In this document: positions 13,961-21,924 of the stretch, one piece after another | Numbering within the stretch: position 1 is the stretch's first letter | Layout of the letters: every line of letters starts with the position of its first letter | Assembly: GCA_016296065.1 (NCBI GenBank) | Contig: JAEDKA010000062.1 | Location: 1-22,118, forward strand | Direction: 5' to 3' | Source: Kiritimatiellia bacterium | GTDB lineage: Bacteria; Verrucomicrobiota; Kiritimatiellia; RFP12; UBA1067 | Length of the DNA: 22,118 nucleotides | Notes under the pieces: generated by a model | The model's database searches: none | The model's input: only the letters and a program-made list of their open reading frames with translations | Told to the model about the DNA's origin: nothing | Made by a program: the position numbers and the translations under genes

Positions 13961-14830
13961 ATGAAACGAATTCTTGACACGGACACGGCATTCCGCTGGT
14001 TCTGCAAGGCAGGCGCTATCGTCGGGCTAGCCGTCGCGATCGCACTCGTTGCAGTTATCCTCAAGGAGTCCATGCTCGCATTGCGAACCGCAGGTTTTTC
14101 ACTCGTGTTCTCAGCCGAGTGGAATCCAGCGGACGGCTCCTTCGGCGCAGCGGGCGCTCTCGTCGGAACGGCCGCGACGACCCTGCTTGCGCTTCTCATG
14201 GCAGTCCCGCTGGCCTTCGCCGCGGCGCTCTTCGTGAATGCCGCACCACCGAATGTCGCCGTCCCTGTTGCGCACGCACTGGATCTGCTGGCGGCGATTC
14301 CAAGCGTCATATACGGAATGTGGGGATTGTTCGTCCTCTGCCCTCTTTTGCAGAGCGTGCTGTCGCGGTTTGGAATAGAGTATACTGGATTTGGGCTGGT
14401 CCCCTCATCGCTCGTCCTTGCGCTGATGGTGCTTCCGTACGTGTCGGCCGTCATGCGCGACGTCCTCGCCCAGACACCGGTTGCGCTCGTCGAATCCGCA
14501 ATGGGCGTAGGCTGCACCAGATGGGAGGCGACGTGGGACATCGTGGTCCGTTCACGCAAGGCAGGACTGCTCGGCGCGATCATGATCGGGCTTGGCCGTG
14601 CACTCGGCGAGACGATGGCCGTCCTCTTCGTCTGCGGAGGCGTTTCCGCAATCCCGACGGGGCTCCTGGACGGGTGCACGACGATCGCCGCCACACTCGC
14701 GAACGACTTCGCCGAGGCCGATGGCGTCCACAAGAGCGCATTGTTCGCGCTTGGCGGCATACTTCTCGCGTTCGAATTCGCAATACAGGCCACGACAATT
14801 CCTCTCATCGGAAGAAGGAGCAAGAAATGA
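13961..14830 (+). CDS. pstC: Phosphate ABC transporter permease PstC
   Basis: A 289-residue inner-membrane permease with about six helices. The ABC-permease EAA loop is visible as ESAMGVGCTRWEATWDIVV followed by GLGRALGETMAVLFVCG, the PstC-type signature. FSLVFSAEWNP near residue 45 matches the family's conserved periplasmic loop (F-W-P type). Start taken at ATG 13961 after the pstS stop; GAGAG directly precedes it and is a weak ribosome site. A longer frame from 13796 lies inside pstS. It pairs with PstA to form the membrane channel. Its stop overlaps the pstA start (ATGA). Confidence 0.95.
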   Translation: MKRILDTDTAFRWFCKAGAIVGLAVAIALVAVILKESMLALRTAGFSLVFSAEWNPADGSFGAAGALVGTAATTLLALLMAVPLAFAAALFVNAAPPNVAVPVAHALDLLAAIPSVIYGMWGLFVLCPLLQSVLSRFGIEYTGFGLVPSSLVLALMVLPYVSAVMRDVLAQTPVALVESAMGVGCTRWEATWDIVVRSRKAGLLGAIMIGLGRALGETMAVLFVCGGVSAIPTGLLDGCTTIAATLANDFAEADGVHKSALFALGGILLAFEFAIQATTIPLIGRRSKK

Positions 14831-15687
14831 AAACACGGGCCACCTTCTTCAGGAAGACGAAGGATTCGCTCATGCGTGCGTTTTCCGGTTTCGCGACATC
14901 CATGGCCCTCGTGCTCATGGCCTGGGTGATATTCACGATCGTCCGTGAAGGACACTCCTCGATTTCAGCGGAACTCTTCCTGAACGCATCCAAACCATTC
15001 GGCGAGGTCGGGGGCGGAATCGCCAACGCCCTTCTAGGCACTGTGATGATCACTGCCGGAGCCGCCGCGCTAGCGCTTCCGCCGGCCCTCGCAGCTGGGA
15101 TATGGCTCGCGGAATTCGGCAAGGATTCCCTCCTCGCCCGGGCAGCCCGATTCACCGTGAACGTCATGATGGGCGTGCCAAGCGTCATCGTTGGCCTCTT
15201 CGCGTACGGAGTACTTGTCACGACGACCGGACACTTCAGCGGTTTTGCAGGTTCCTTCGCGCTCGCTATACTGATGTTTCCTGTAGTGGTGCGCACTACA
15301 GAAGACCAGTTCTCAGGCATAGGTGACGCACTCAGGGAATCGTCGCTCGCTCTCGGCGCAAGCAGGGCGAGATCGGCACTTACGGTCATTTGGCGCGCCG
15401 CCCGCAGCGGAGTCGTCACCGGTGTCCTTCTTGCCGTGGCGAGGGTTTCGGGCGAGACCGCGCCACTTCTCTTCACGGATCTTTTCGCCGACACGTGGCC
15501 CACAAGCTACTTTTCCGGACCCACGCCATCAGCGCCGGTCCTCATAACAAGCTATACGATGGATTCCCCTTTCGAGTCGATGCACCGTATCGGATGGAGC
15601 GCCGCGCTCGCTATGGCCGTCATTCTTCTTGCCGTCAACATCACGGCAAGATACTTCGGCGCAAAGCGCGCCGCCAAAAGGAAATGA
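14827..15687 (+). CDS. pstA: Phosphate ABC transporter permease PstA
   Basis: A 286-residue permease. GGGIANALLGTVMI (about 62-75), LPPALAAGIWLAEFG, the VPSVIVGLFAYG segment, the EAA-type loop RESSLALGASRARSALTVI and VARVSGETAPLLFT are standard PstA features. AAGGAG lies six bases before an ATG that overlaps the pstC stop, so translation is coupled. It forms the permease heterodimer with PstC and docks PstB. The stop is four bases before pstB. Confidence 0.95.
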   Translation: MKTRATFFRKTKDSLMRAFSGFATSMALVLMAWVIFTIVREGHSSISAELFLNASKPFGEVGGGIANALLGTVMITAGAAALALPPALAAGIWLAEFGKDSLLARAARFTVNVMMGVPSVIVGLFAYGVLVTTTGHFSGFAGSFALAILMFPVVVRTTEDQFSGIGDALRESSLALGASRARSALTVIWRAARSGVVTGVLLAVARVSGETAPLLFTDLFADTWPTSYFSGPTPSAPVLITSYTMDSPFESMHRIGWSAALAMAVILLAVNITARYFGAKRAAKRK

Positions 15688-15691
15688 CTTC

Positions 15692-16456
15692 ATGCAAAAG
15701 AAAAAATACAAGATAGAGACAAAGAGACTGAACTTCTTCTATGGAGACCACCAGGCGCTCTTCGACAACGACCTCTCCATAGAGGCCAACAAGATAACGG
15801 CCGTGATCGGTCCGTCAGGATGCGGCAAGTCCACCCACCTCAGGGTATACAACCGCATTTTCGAGCTCCACCGCGGACAGCGGGCAGAAGGCGAAGTCTT
15901 CATAGACGGGAAAGACATTCTTGACCCTGGCATAGACCTCCTCGACCTCAGGAGGAGGGTCGGGATGATATTCCAGAAGCCGACTCCGTTCCCGATGAGC
16001 GTGTTCGACAACGTGGCATATCCGATACGGCTCCACTTCAAGGCCAGCCAGAAGGAAATCGCAGAACGGGTAGAGAACGCCCTGCGCGGAGCGGCGCTAT
16101 GGGACGAAGTAAAGGATAAGCTCCGGGAAAGCGGACAAGCGCTATCCGGCGGACAGCAACAGCGTCTGTGCATCGCACGCGCCATAGCCGCCGAGCCCGA
16201 GATTCTTCTGATGGACGAACCTACGAGCGCGATCGACCCGGTGGGAACGTTGAAGATAGAAGAGCTGATGGATCGACTCCGTGAACGCTTCACGATCGTA
16301 ATCGTGACACACAACATGCAGCAGGCGTCGCGCATCTCGGACACAACGGCGTTCTTCTACAAAGGCAGCATCGTCGAGGTCGGCCCGACAAAACTTATAT
16401 TCACAAACCCAAGAAACAAACAGACGGAAGACTACGTCTCAGGGAGATTCGGATGA
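15692..16456 (+). CDS. pstB: Phosphate ABC transporter ATPase PstB
   Basis: A 254-residue ABC ATPase. Walker A GPSGCGKS (40-47), Q-loop QKPTPFPMS (95-103, diagnostic for PstB), signature LSGGQQQ (151-157), Walker B ILLMDEP (171-177) and switch His207 (VTHNM) are all intact. It powers phosphate import by PstSCA. ATG 15692 is supported by AGGA about nine bases upstream and the short spacing from pstA; the frame open from 15629 is inside pstA. The residue after Walker A is His (KSTHLRVYNR) where most PstB proteins have Phe or Leu, probably harmless. Its stop overlaps phoU (ATGA). Confidence 0.97.
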   Translation: MQKKKYKIETKRLNFFYGDHQALFDNDLSIEANKITAVIGPSGCGKSTHLRVYNRIFELHRGQRAEGEVFIDGKDILDPGIDLLDLRRRVGMIFQKPTPFPMSVFDNVAYPIRLHFKASQKEIAERVENALRGAALWDEVKDKLRESGQALSGGQQQRLCIARAIAAEPEILLMDEPTSAIDPVGTLKIEELMDRLRERFTIVIVTHNMQQASRISDTTAFFYKGSIVEVGPTKLIFTNPRNKQTEDYVSGRFG

Positions 16457-17115
16457 CAATGAAAGTGCACTTCGAAAAAGCTACGCGGAATCTCAGGGAA
16501 ATGATTACCGAGAACGCGGAACGCGCCAAGACCGCGGTCGGGGCCTCGCTCAAGGCTGTACAGACAAAAGACCTCGAATTCGCAGAGTCGGTCGTCGATG
16601 GAGACATGGCGATAGACATGGCCGAAAACATGATAGAGGAACAGTGCCTCAACATCCTCGCCCTCTACCAGCCTGTGGCGGAGGACCTCCGACGCATAGC
16701 GGCCATATTGAAGGCGAACGGCGAAATAGAACGGGCCGGAGATCTCGCATCGAGCATAGCCAACCGCGTCCGCGATATGGCGCGCGAGACTCCCCGTATC
16801 AACTGGGACTTCACGGAGATGGCCGAACTTGCATCGGGAATGTTCTCGAGGGCGCTCGGTTCGCTGGAGACTGAAAACGAAAAAATCGCGAAGCAGGTAA
16901 TCGACGAAGACGACAAGGTCGACGAACTTCACCATGCAGACTACGCACGCGTCGCGAACTGCCTTGCGAACGACCCGACGGCGTCCGCATACTACCTCAG
17001 CGCGCTCACCGTCTCACGATGTCTGGAGCGTCTTGCCGACATCGCGACGAACATCGCAGAAGATGTCGTGTACCTGAAGACTGCGGAAATCGTCCGGCAT
17101 CGCGCACAAAAATAG
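16453..17115 (+). CDS. phoU: Phosphate transport regulator PhoU
   Basis: A 220-residue all-helical protein made of two PhoU repeats. The metal-binding ExxxD-type motifs are NGEIERAGDLASSIANR (about 90-105) and RCLERLADIATNIAEDVVYL (about 190-209). ALYQPVAEDLRRIAAILK is typical of the first repeat. PhoU links PstSCAB to PhoR and suppresses the response when phosphate is plentiful. The start overlaps the pstB stop (ATGA); an alternative ATG two codons on would leave two residues off. No convincing hairpin terminator follows; the next element is a Pho-box array only 13 bases after the stop. Confidence 0.95.
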   Translation: MTMKVHFEKATRNLREMITENAERAKTAVGASLKAVQTKDLEFAESVVDGDMAIDMAENMIEEQCLNILALYQPVAEDLRRIAAILKANGEIERAGDLASSIANRVRDMARETPRINWDFTEMAELASGMFSRALGSLETENEKIAKQVIDEDDKVDELHHADYARVANCLANDPTASAYYLSALTVSRCLERLADIATNIAEDVVYLKTAEIVRHRAQK

Positions 17116-17127
17116 GGAAACGGCATT

Positions 17128-17181
17128 CTGACAGAATTCTGACAGTCGCCGCACCCTATTCTAACATTCATTTGCGACAAT
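17128..17181 (+). promoter_or_regulatory. Pho-box array in front of a broken phoB
   Basis: CTGACAG (17128), an identical CTGACAG (17139), CGCACCC (17150) and CTAACAT (17161) keep the 11-base period. The first two lie in an exact direct repeat, ATTCTGACAG. A GACAAT -10-like hexamer starts at 17176, eight bases after the last repeat, as before the Na+/Pi cotransporter. This is the strongest array in the window, yet the gene it serves is dead. Confidence 0.75.
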
Positions 17182-17218
17182 ACCGACCGTAGAGAAAAAG
17201 CAAAATGCTGGACATGAC

Positions 17219-17460
17219 ATGAACTCATGCAGAATACTGGTGGTCGGGGACGACCCCTCCATCCGTCGCGTCATAATGGTCGCATTGAAGCGGGACGGTT
17301 ACACGAACATAGAAGAGGTGACGGGCAGGAACTAAGCCGTCGACATGGCATTCAGGTTCCGTCCTGACCTGGTCCTCCTCGACATCATGCTTCCGGGCAT
17401 GGACGGCATGTCCGTGTGCAGGGAACTTCGCGCAAACCCCGAAACGAAATCTGCCGCTGT
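17219..17460 (+). pseudogene. Third phoB copy: nonsense mutation and truncation
   Basis: From ATG 17219 the frame reads MNSCRILVVGDDPSIRRVIM, then a TAA at 17333-17335, and continues AVDMAFRFRPDLVLLDIMLP, GMDGMSVCRELRANPETKSAA. It matches phoB copy 1 closely up to residue 80, and then stops being homologous at about 17458. The phospho-acceptor Asp is retained, but an acidic-pocket residue is Gly (VVGDD for VVEDD) and the whole DNA-binding domain is absent. A later Met (17345) could restart translation of a receiver fragment, with no sign of a ribosome site. Confidence 0.88.
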
Positions 17461-17532
17461 CTGGCGAGACTCGCGCACATCGGTCACCCTCTGCACGCCT
17501 CACCGTCCTAACTGTATGCTGACTTCTTTACA

Positions 17533-17584
17533 GTGCAGACTCCTTTCATTCTGCTAGTTCAGCCGAGTTTTGCTCGGCGTACTT
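17533..17584. repeat. Copy of a short dispersed repeat also present at 4-53
   Basis: This stretch aligns with 4-53 at roughly three-quarters identity by eye (GTG..ACTCCTTTCATT shared, later CGAG.TTTGCT.GGCG). It lies exactly in the junction between the phoB remnant and the porin remnant. The copy contains a perfect hairpin, GCCGAG (17562-17567) with CTCGGC (17573-17578) around a TTTTG loop. On the minus strand both copies place ATG AAA GGA GT after the hairpin region. Nature unknown; a small mobile or recombinogenic repeat is possible. Confidence 0.45.
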
Positions 17585-17605
17585 GACCCTGTCAATTCCT
17601 GGTGC

Positions 17606-17707
17606 GCTGAGGACGATGCCGACGGATCCTACCGAGGGTTCTACGCGCAGGTCCAGTACACAATCCACCCCGACAAGCTGTTTGGCGCCGACATCCTGAG
17701 GGGAGGC
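17606..17707 (+). pseudogene. 3' fragment of a porin gene
   Basis: The frame reads AEDDADGSYRGFYAQVQYTI, HPDKLFGADILRGG and matches residues 379-412 of the intact porin (KENDADGSYRGLYVQVKYEI, HPEKLFGIDLLKGG). The sequence then diverges before the last strands and the terminal Phe. It is a remnant of another porin copy. Together with the phoB remnant immediately upstream it suggests a second phosphate locus of the same layout was collapsed here by deletion. Between 17115 and 17799 no intact gene is present. Confidence 0.85.
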
Positions 17708-17798
17708 AGTCAGAATTCAGTCGTTTGGGGACAAATGCAGATTTCCGTTCACCGCTCATCCCCGCGCCGATTTCTTCACTTGCGCGTGGTAGATATAG

Positions 17799-18734
17799 TT
17801 ATTGTACAGTTCCTTCCTCGCGGCGAGGCGCGAGGTCGTAAACCTTACGCATGACGCCGATAAGGATTTCGATCGAGTGCGCCTTCCATGCGTCGCTCTT
17901 CTGCGGGATGTCGTAGATGCGTCCATAGTGGCGGGCCATCGGCATCACGAAAACCGGATCGGCGGAGCTCTTCACGTTGACGATCGAAGCTTCAGCCCTG
18001 CGTCTCTCGGCGGCCGTGAGACGCGCCTGCAGCATTCGCGAAAGACCCAGTCCGTTGAAGGTCGTTCCCGTAACACGCCCCTTGTCGTCGCTGCACGCCG
18101 CGACCACGTACGTGGTGAGGCCTCCGCCAAGCGAGTGGCCGACGACCTCCACGCGCCCCGACGTGGAAGCCAGCACGCCGTTCATTATCTTGAGCGCCTG
18201 CACGTACTGGCTGTCGAGATATCCGAAGTATTGCTTCGACACGGATGATGCGTCCGTGAATCCGCTGGAGCCGTTGTCGAAGTCGCATCCGCTCCACGCC
18301 ACTACTATGCCGTCAGACTCCCTGGACGCCATGAGTCGCGCGCGAAGGCCCGTCGCGTAATGCAGATAGCCGTCGCCGGCGTACGGAACCATCGCGACGT
18401 CGGAGAGTCCGCACGCGCGCCATTCCGCATCGGTGAACGGCCTGTATCCGTCCGGAATGTCGACGCCTGGATACGCGGCGTTCGCGCATGCCACAAGACG
18501 GACGAGATTTGTCTGGACCGCAAGGGGCTGGTCGAAGAACTTCTCCTCCTTCATTTCAAGGGAAAACATGTTCGGCGCAGACGGATCTACGGCATCGGCG
18601 GCGTCGGATAGCGTGTCCGCGACTCCGGAGCGCACCATTTCCACTCCTGACGACACGACATCTGCATTCTTGTTCTGCGCGCAAAGGTTCACGCCGACAA
18701 GCGCAATGCAACATCCAATGCATAATTTAATCAT
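17799..18734 (-). CDS. Secreted class-3 lipase-like alpha/beta hydrolase
   Basis: A 311-residue protein with a signal peptide (MIKLCIGCCIALVGVNLCAQ). The nucleophile elbow VGHSLGGG puts Ser201 at the catalytic position. Asp259 (SSADPVFVMP) and His286 (WKAHSIEIL) complete a triad typical of class-3 lipases and the Mbeg1-like/DUF2974 group. IVVAWSGCDFDNG resembles the usual oxyanion strand (VVAFRGT). Substrate unknown; a lipid esterase in the periplasm or outside the cell is likely. Since phospholipids are a phosphate source it could fit a phosphate island, but no Pho-box repeat is seen before it. AGGAG lies eight bases before the ATG. Confidence 0.85.
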   Translation of the reverse strand: MIKLCIGCCIALVGVNLCAQNKNADVVSSGVEMVRSGVADTLSDAADAVDPSAPNMFSLEMKEEKFFDQPLAVQTNLVRLVACANAAYPGVDIPDGYRPFTDAEWRACGLSDVAMVPYAGDGYLHYATGLRARLMASRESDGIVVAWSGCDFDNGSSGFTDASSVSKQYFGYLDSQYVQALKIMNGVLASTSGRVEVVGHSLGGGLTTYVVAACSDDKGRVTGTTFNGLGLSRMLQARLTAAERRRAEASIVNVKSSADPVFVMPMARHYGRIYDIPQKSDAWKAHSIEILIGVMRKVYDLAPRREEGTVQ

Positions 18735-18820
18735 TTTACTGCTCCTATTCCTCGAAGTAGTTCTGCGATGCCTACTTGTCCATGTGGCTCGCGATGACCG
18801 TTGCGTTTGACGCGGCGCAC

Positions 18821-18966
18821 CTACAGCCCGCGCTCGCCATACAAAGCGCGGTACACGACCATCTCCTCCAGCGTCTCGGAGTCCTTGGCGAGCCCTTCGA
18901 GGCGGTAGCGGTGGCCTTGAAGTGCAGGAACCCGCGCCCTATCAGTCCCAGCTGTTCATCTGTCAT
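18821..18966 (-). pseudogene. DUF1653 protein, frameshifted and truncated
   Basis: ATG 18966 (GGAG upstream) opens MTDEQLGLIGRGFLHFK; the homologous frame then shifts and continues GHRYRLEGLAKDSETLEEMV, VYRALYGERGL. This is the DUF1653 core (HFKG--Y-V-G-A--SETLEE-VVYRALYG--GLWVRP). One G is missing where AAG GGC would encode Lys-Gly, and the conserved Trp after GERGL is a TAG stop. The gene is dead by two independent lesions. The unshifted frame runs on to 18772 as low-complexity shadow sequence. Confidence 0.75.
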
Positions 18967-19043
18967 CTTTCTCTCCAGCGAATGGTTTGTCAAAATCCAC
19001 CATAACGGCGATCCGGAACAATTGCATTGCGCTTCAATAACAA

Positions 19044-19280
19044 TCAGAAAACCGCGTTGAGCCAGTTGACGACGTCGTCTTCCGTATGATGCATCGTCAC
19101 GCCCGTGCCCAAGCGACGCTCAACCTGGTTCGAGCCACGAATCGTAAGGCCTTCCTTGACCGTCGCGGCAGGACACGCCTTGCGCACGTCCACGAAGTAG
19201 CGGCCCGCGCCTCCGCCGCCGTGCACCGATGCGATGGCGACTATTACTGCGATTCCAACAACGATTCCAGTCATTTTCAT
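19044..19280 (-). CDS. Small exported protein of unknown function (78 aa)
   Basis: MKMTGIVVGIAVIVAIASVH is a signal peptide or membrane anchor, followed by a glycine run (GGGGAG) and a small domain ending VTMHHTEDDVVNWLNAVF. GAAAGGA lies close upstream of ATG 19280; the longer frame from 19331 has a non-coding look. An alternative ATG two codons later is possible. I recognise no family. A promoter with TTGCGC and TATAAT at 17-base spacing precedes it, which supports expression. Confidence 0.6.
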   Translation of the reverse strand: MKMTGIVVGIAVIVAIASVHGGGGAGRYFVDVRKACPAATVKEGLTIRGSNQVERRLGTGVTMHHTEDDVVNWLNAVF

Positions 19281-19342
19281 TTCAGTCCTTTCTTTTTGGG
19301 TTGAATTATCGCGCATCTTCTGCACTTCCACTTAGTGTATGC

Positions 19343-19371
19343 ATTATAATATAATTCTCCGCGTCGCGCAA
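19343..19371 (-). promoter_or_regulatory. Promoter of the small exported protein
   Basis: On the minus strand TTGCGC (19371-19366) and a perfect TATAAT (19348-19343) are separated by 17 bases. Initiation near 19336 would give a leader of about 56 bases before ATG 19280. Confidence 0.55.
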
Positions 19372-19414
19372 GGGGAGGAACAAACATCATCGCTGGCGGA
19401 AACCTCAGCATTGC

Positions 19415-20012
19415 TCATTTGCAGCCGGCCAGGGTTTCGGCCATGTTGATGTAGCAGGACCGGATGCGTTCGTAGGCGTTTAGGATATCAAGTTCGGTGA
19501 GAACGCGCACCGGCGAATCCGGATCGTCGGAGCCGACGCGAGAGAGCTGCTTCCCCCTGGCGTCGTGGATGCATCCGCCAATGTCATGCGAATTCGCCTG
19601 AAGCGCGGCGAGGTCGAACCTCGGGCGTGGAGACTTGATGAGGCATGACACCGTTTGCGCAAACTCAAAGACGGTTTCATGGACGCCCAGCAATGTTTGA
19701 CAAGATTGTGCGGAGAAGTTCTGTCCGCCTTTCCTGAGCCGCCGCGTCGCTTTCAGAATTGCGGCCGCCTCGTCCGAGACGGACTCCAGCTCGTCCGAAA
19801 GCCGCAGAAGCCGCCGGACCCTGTCGGACACCTCGGTCGGTGCGCGTTTGACCATGATCCTGCCAAGAAACTCCGTGATCTCCCGCTGAACATTGTCCAA
19901 AACATCTTCGCGATGCAGGATATGCTTTTCTGCAGATGCGGTTGCCGTCCCCGAATAGGAACAAGCCCAACCCACCGCCGACGGTTATCAATATTGAAAA
20001 CACCTGACTCAT
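19415..20012 (-). pseudogene. Na+/Pi cotransporter pseudogene with internal deletion
   Basis: ATG 20012, with AGAGGGAAG upstream, starts MSQVFSILITVGGGLGLFLF, the first helix of a Na+/Pi cotransporter. Shortly after (near 19950) homology jumps, in a different reading frame, to the carboxy-terminal PhoU-like domain (EKHILHREDVLDNVQREITE, later LRLSDELESVSDEAAAILKA) and runs to the end at 19415 (NAYERIRSCYINMAETLAG). Both QSSSAT transport modules, over 300 residues, are missing, and the frames do not join. It follows the second phoR by 21 bases on the same strand, so it was the third gene of a phoB-phoR-npt operon, mirroring the npt-phoB-phoR order at 7653-11297. Confidence 0.85.
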
Positions 20013-20033
20013 TGTCTTCCCTCTGCCTAGATT

Positions 20034-21242
20034 CTAGATGACAAGCGTGAACGTCGCGCCTTCGCCAGGTTTGGACGAAACCGTCGCCTGACCACCATGC
20101 AGCTGCACGATGTGTTTGACGATGGCGAGTCCAAGTCCCGTGCCGCCAAGGGCACTGCTACGGTCCTTGTCAACACGATAGAACCGCTCGAAAAGACGCG
20201 GCTGGCAGTCCTCTGGGATTCCGATGCCGTGGTCGATGACGCTGATTGCCGCTTTGCCGTCCGCTGTCCGCTCAACGCTGATCTCGACCTCTGTCGAGCC
20301 GCTGTAACGTAATGCGTTTTGGATGAGGTTGGCGATGGCTGATTCAACCAGCCGCGCGTCGCACGGACGGACAAGTTCATCCGTCTCTTGCATCTTGCGA
20401 ACGAATGAGAGGGCGACGCCCGCCTTCTTGGCCGACGGGCGGGCAAGGTTGACCGCAGTCTGCGCGATGTCCGCGACTGCGCATGGTGCGAATGCCGCGT
20501 CATGTTCCGCCTCGGCCTTTTCGAGCCTGGCCAGCGCGAGGATGTCATCCACGAGCGCGACGAGTCGTGAAGAGTGATTCTTGATGACGTTCTGAAGTTC
20601 GGCGCGGTCCGCGCTGTCAAGCTGCGCCGTATCGTCAGCGAGCATTTCCGTAGCGCCGAGAATGCCGGTCACCGGGGTTCTGATCTCGTGCGTGACATTT
20701 GATATGAAATTTGTGCGGAAGCGCTCGAGCTTGCGCATCTCCTCCATCATCCTGTCCTGAAGGTCGCGTTCGGCGGAGAGACGCGAAAGACGTCGTTCGT
20801 AGCGCCGCGTGAGGAAGAACAGCGCGGCGACGATCAAGGCACCCGTTCCGACGGCTGCGATAAGCCCGCGAACCGCGTCCGCCTTGGCGTCGGTCACTGA
20901 CTGGTACGGAACGGCGATGCGCATTACGTAGTCGCCGATACGCCGTGCGAAGTAGAACATCGAGATGTGAAGTGTCTCAGACTCGCGGATGACGCTGCGG
21001 GGCTGGCCGTCCGCGCAGACGGCCTCGAACTCCGCACGATCCGCATGATTTGGCAGGTCGTTCCCTGCGGAGTCGTAAACCACCTTCCCGTTCAGGTCGA
21101 TGAGCGAGACGCGGACGTCTTCCGCAATCTTTTCGACGCTCCGCTTGAACCGCGAGGTCTGGTTCCACAAGATGGCGCAGCAGACAATGACGCCCGCAAA
21201 GGCAATCGCAGGCGGGAAGATGAATGACAAAGTTCGTTTCAT
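20034..21242 (-). CDS. PhoR-like sensor histidine kinase, copy 2
   Basis: A 402-residue kinase of the same plan as the one at 10065-11297: helix about 7-27, periplasmic sensor with VSLIDLNGKVVYDSAG and MRIAVPY, helix about 125-145, His185 in NVTHEIRTPV, Asn309, DHGIGIP (337-343), FERFYRV and GGTGLGLA (367-374). It ends naturally at TFTLVI. ATG 21242 overlaps the stop of the regulator gene (ATGA); the frame extending to 21293 is inside that gene. Sharing the sensor motifs with copy 1 suggests a similar stimulus, though the periplasmic loops differ in detail. Phosphate sensing is inferred from the Pho boxes of its operon and the cotransporter remnant downstream. Confidence 0.9.
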   Translation of the reverse strand: MKRTLSFIFPPAIAFAGVIVCCAILWNQTSRFKRSVEKIAEDVRVSLIDLNGKVVYDSAGNDLPNHADRAEFEAVCADGQPRSVIRESETLHISMFYFARRIGDYVMRIAVPYQSVTDAKADAVRGLIAAVGTGALIVAALFFLTRRYERRLSRLSAERDLQDRMMEEMRKLERFRTNFISNVTHEIRTPVTGILGATEMLADDTAQLDSADRAELQNVIKNHSSRLVALVDDILALARLEKAEAEHDAAFAPCAVADIAQTAVNLARPSAKKAGVALSFVRKMQETDELVRPCDARLVESAIANLIQNALRYSGSTEVEISVERTADGKAAISVIDHGIGIPEDCQPRLFERFYRVDKDRSSALGGTGLGLAIVKHIVQLHGGQATVSSKPGEGATFTLVI

Positions 21243-21913
21243 GGCGTGATCCGATAGCCGATCCCGCGGATTGTCTCGACATGCCCCGCCCACTCTCCAA
21301 TCTTGCGGCGGAGTCCGACCATCAGCGTGTCGACGGTGCGGTCTGTAACATCCTTCTCCTCTCGCTGGATGCGTGAGATGATCTGCTGCCGCGTATAGAC
21401 GCGGCCTGGATGCGCAGACAGAATGTCCAACAGATCGAATTCGCTGCGCGTCAACGACAGCGCGACGCCGTCTATGGATGCTGTCCGCGTGGTTTCGTCA
21501 AGGACGAGCGCTCCGAACGTGCGGATTGGCCCTTTAGGTTGCGAGGAGCGGCGAAGCGCGGCCTTGACGCGGGCTACGAGAATCGCCTTTGAAAACGGTT
21601 TTGTGATATAGTCGTCCGCGCCAAGCTCCAGTCCGCGCACAACGTCTTCCTCGGCGGTGCGGGCCGTCAATATGACAATTGGCGTTCCGGACACGGATGA
21701 AGTCCGGCGTATGGCGCTGCACACGGACAGCCCGTCCATCCCCGGCAGCATCAAGTCGAGGATTACAAGAGCGGGCTTTTCCCTCTGGACGAGGGCAAGA
21801 CCCTCCGTGCCATTCCCCGCTTCGCGTATCGAAGCGAACTCCGCGCCTTTGAGTGCGAGCCGGATTACAGTACGTATTCCCGGATCGTCTTCGATGAGAA
21901 CTATTTTGTCCAT
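21239..21913 (-). CDS. PhoB-like response regulator, copy 2
   Basis: A 224-residue OmpR/PhoB-type regulator. Asp9/Asp10, phospho-acceptor Asp53 in LVILDLMLPGMDG, Thr83 and Lys105 (TKPF) are intact. The winged helix has FGALVLDETTRTA, LTRSEFDLLDIL and a recognition region TVDTLMVGLRRKIG. It differs from copy 1 throughout and is not a recent duplicate, unlike the remnant at 17219, which is close to copy 1. The upstream region has Pho-box repeats, so the operon is probably autoregulated by phosphate supply. There is no clear Shine-Dalgarno sequence and the likely start point is about five bases from the ATG. Confidence 0.92.
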   Translation of the reverse strand: MDKIVLIEDDPGIRTVIRLALKGAEFASIREAGNGTEGLALVQREKPALVILDLMLPGMDGLSVCSAIRRTSSVSGTPIVILTARTAEEDVVRGLELGADDYITKPFSKAILVARVKAALRRSSQPKGPIRTFGALVLDETTRTASIDGVALSLTRSEFDLLDILSAHPGRVYTRQQIISRIQREEKDVTDRTVDTLMVGLRRKIGEWAGHVETIRGIGYRITP

Positions 21914-21924
21914 GTCAGCATATA

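Noticed and set aside
13825..14955. 376-residue minus-strand frame across pstC
   Set aside because: Antisense shadow of pstC and the pstS and pstA ends.
17570..17854. 94-residue plus-strand protein
   Set aside because: It is the porin 3' remnant with non-homologous sequence on both sides; no ribosome site at its Met.
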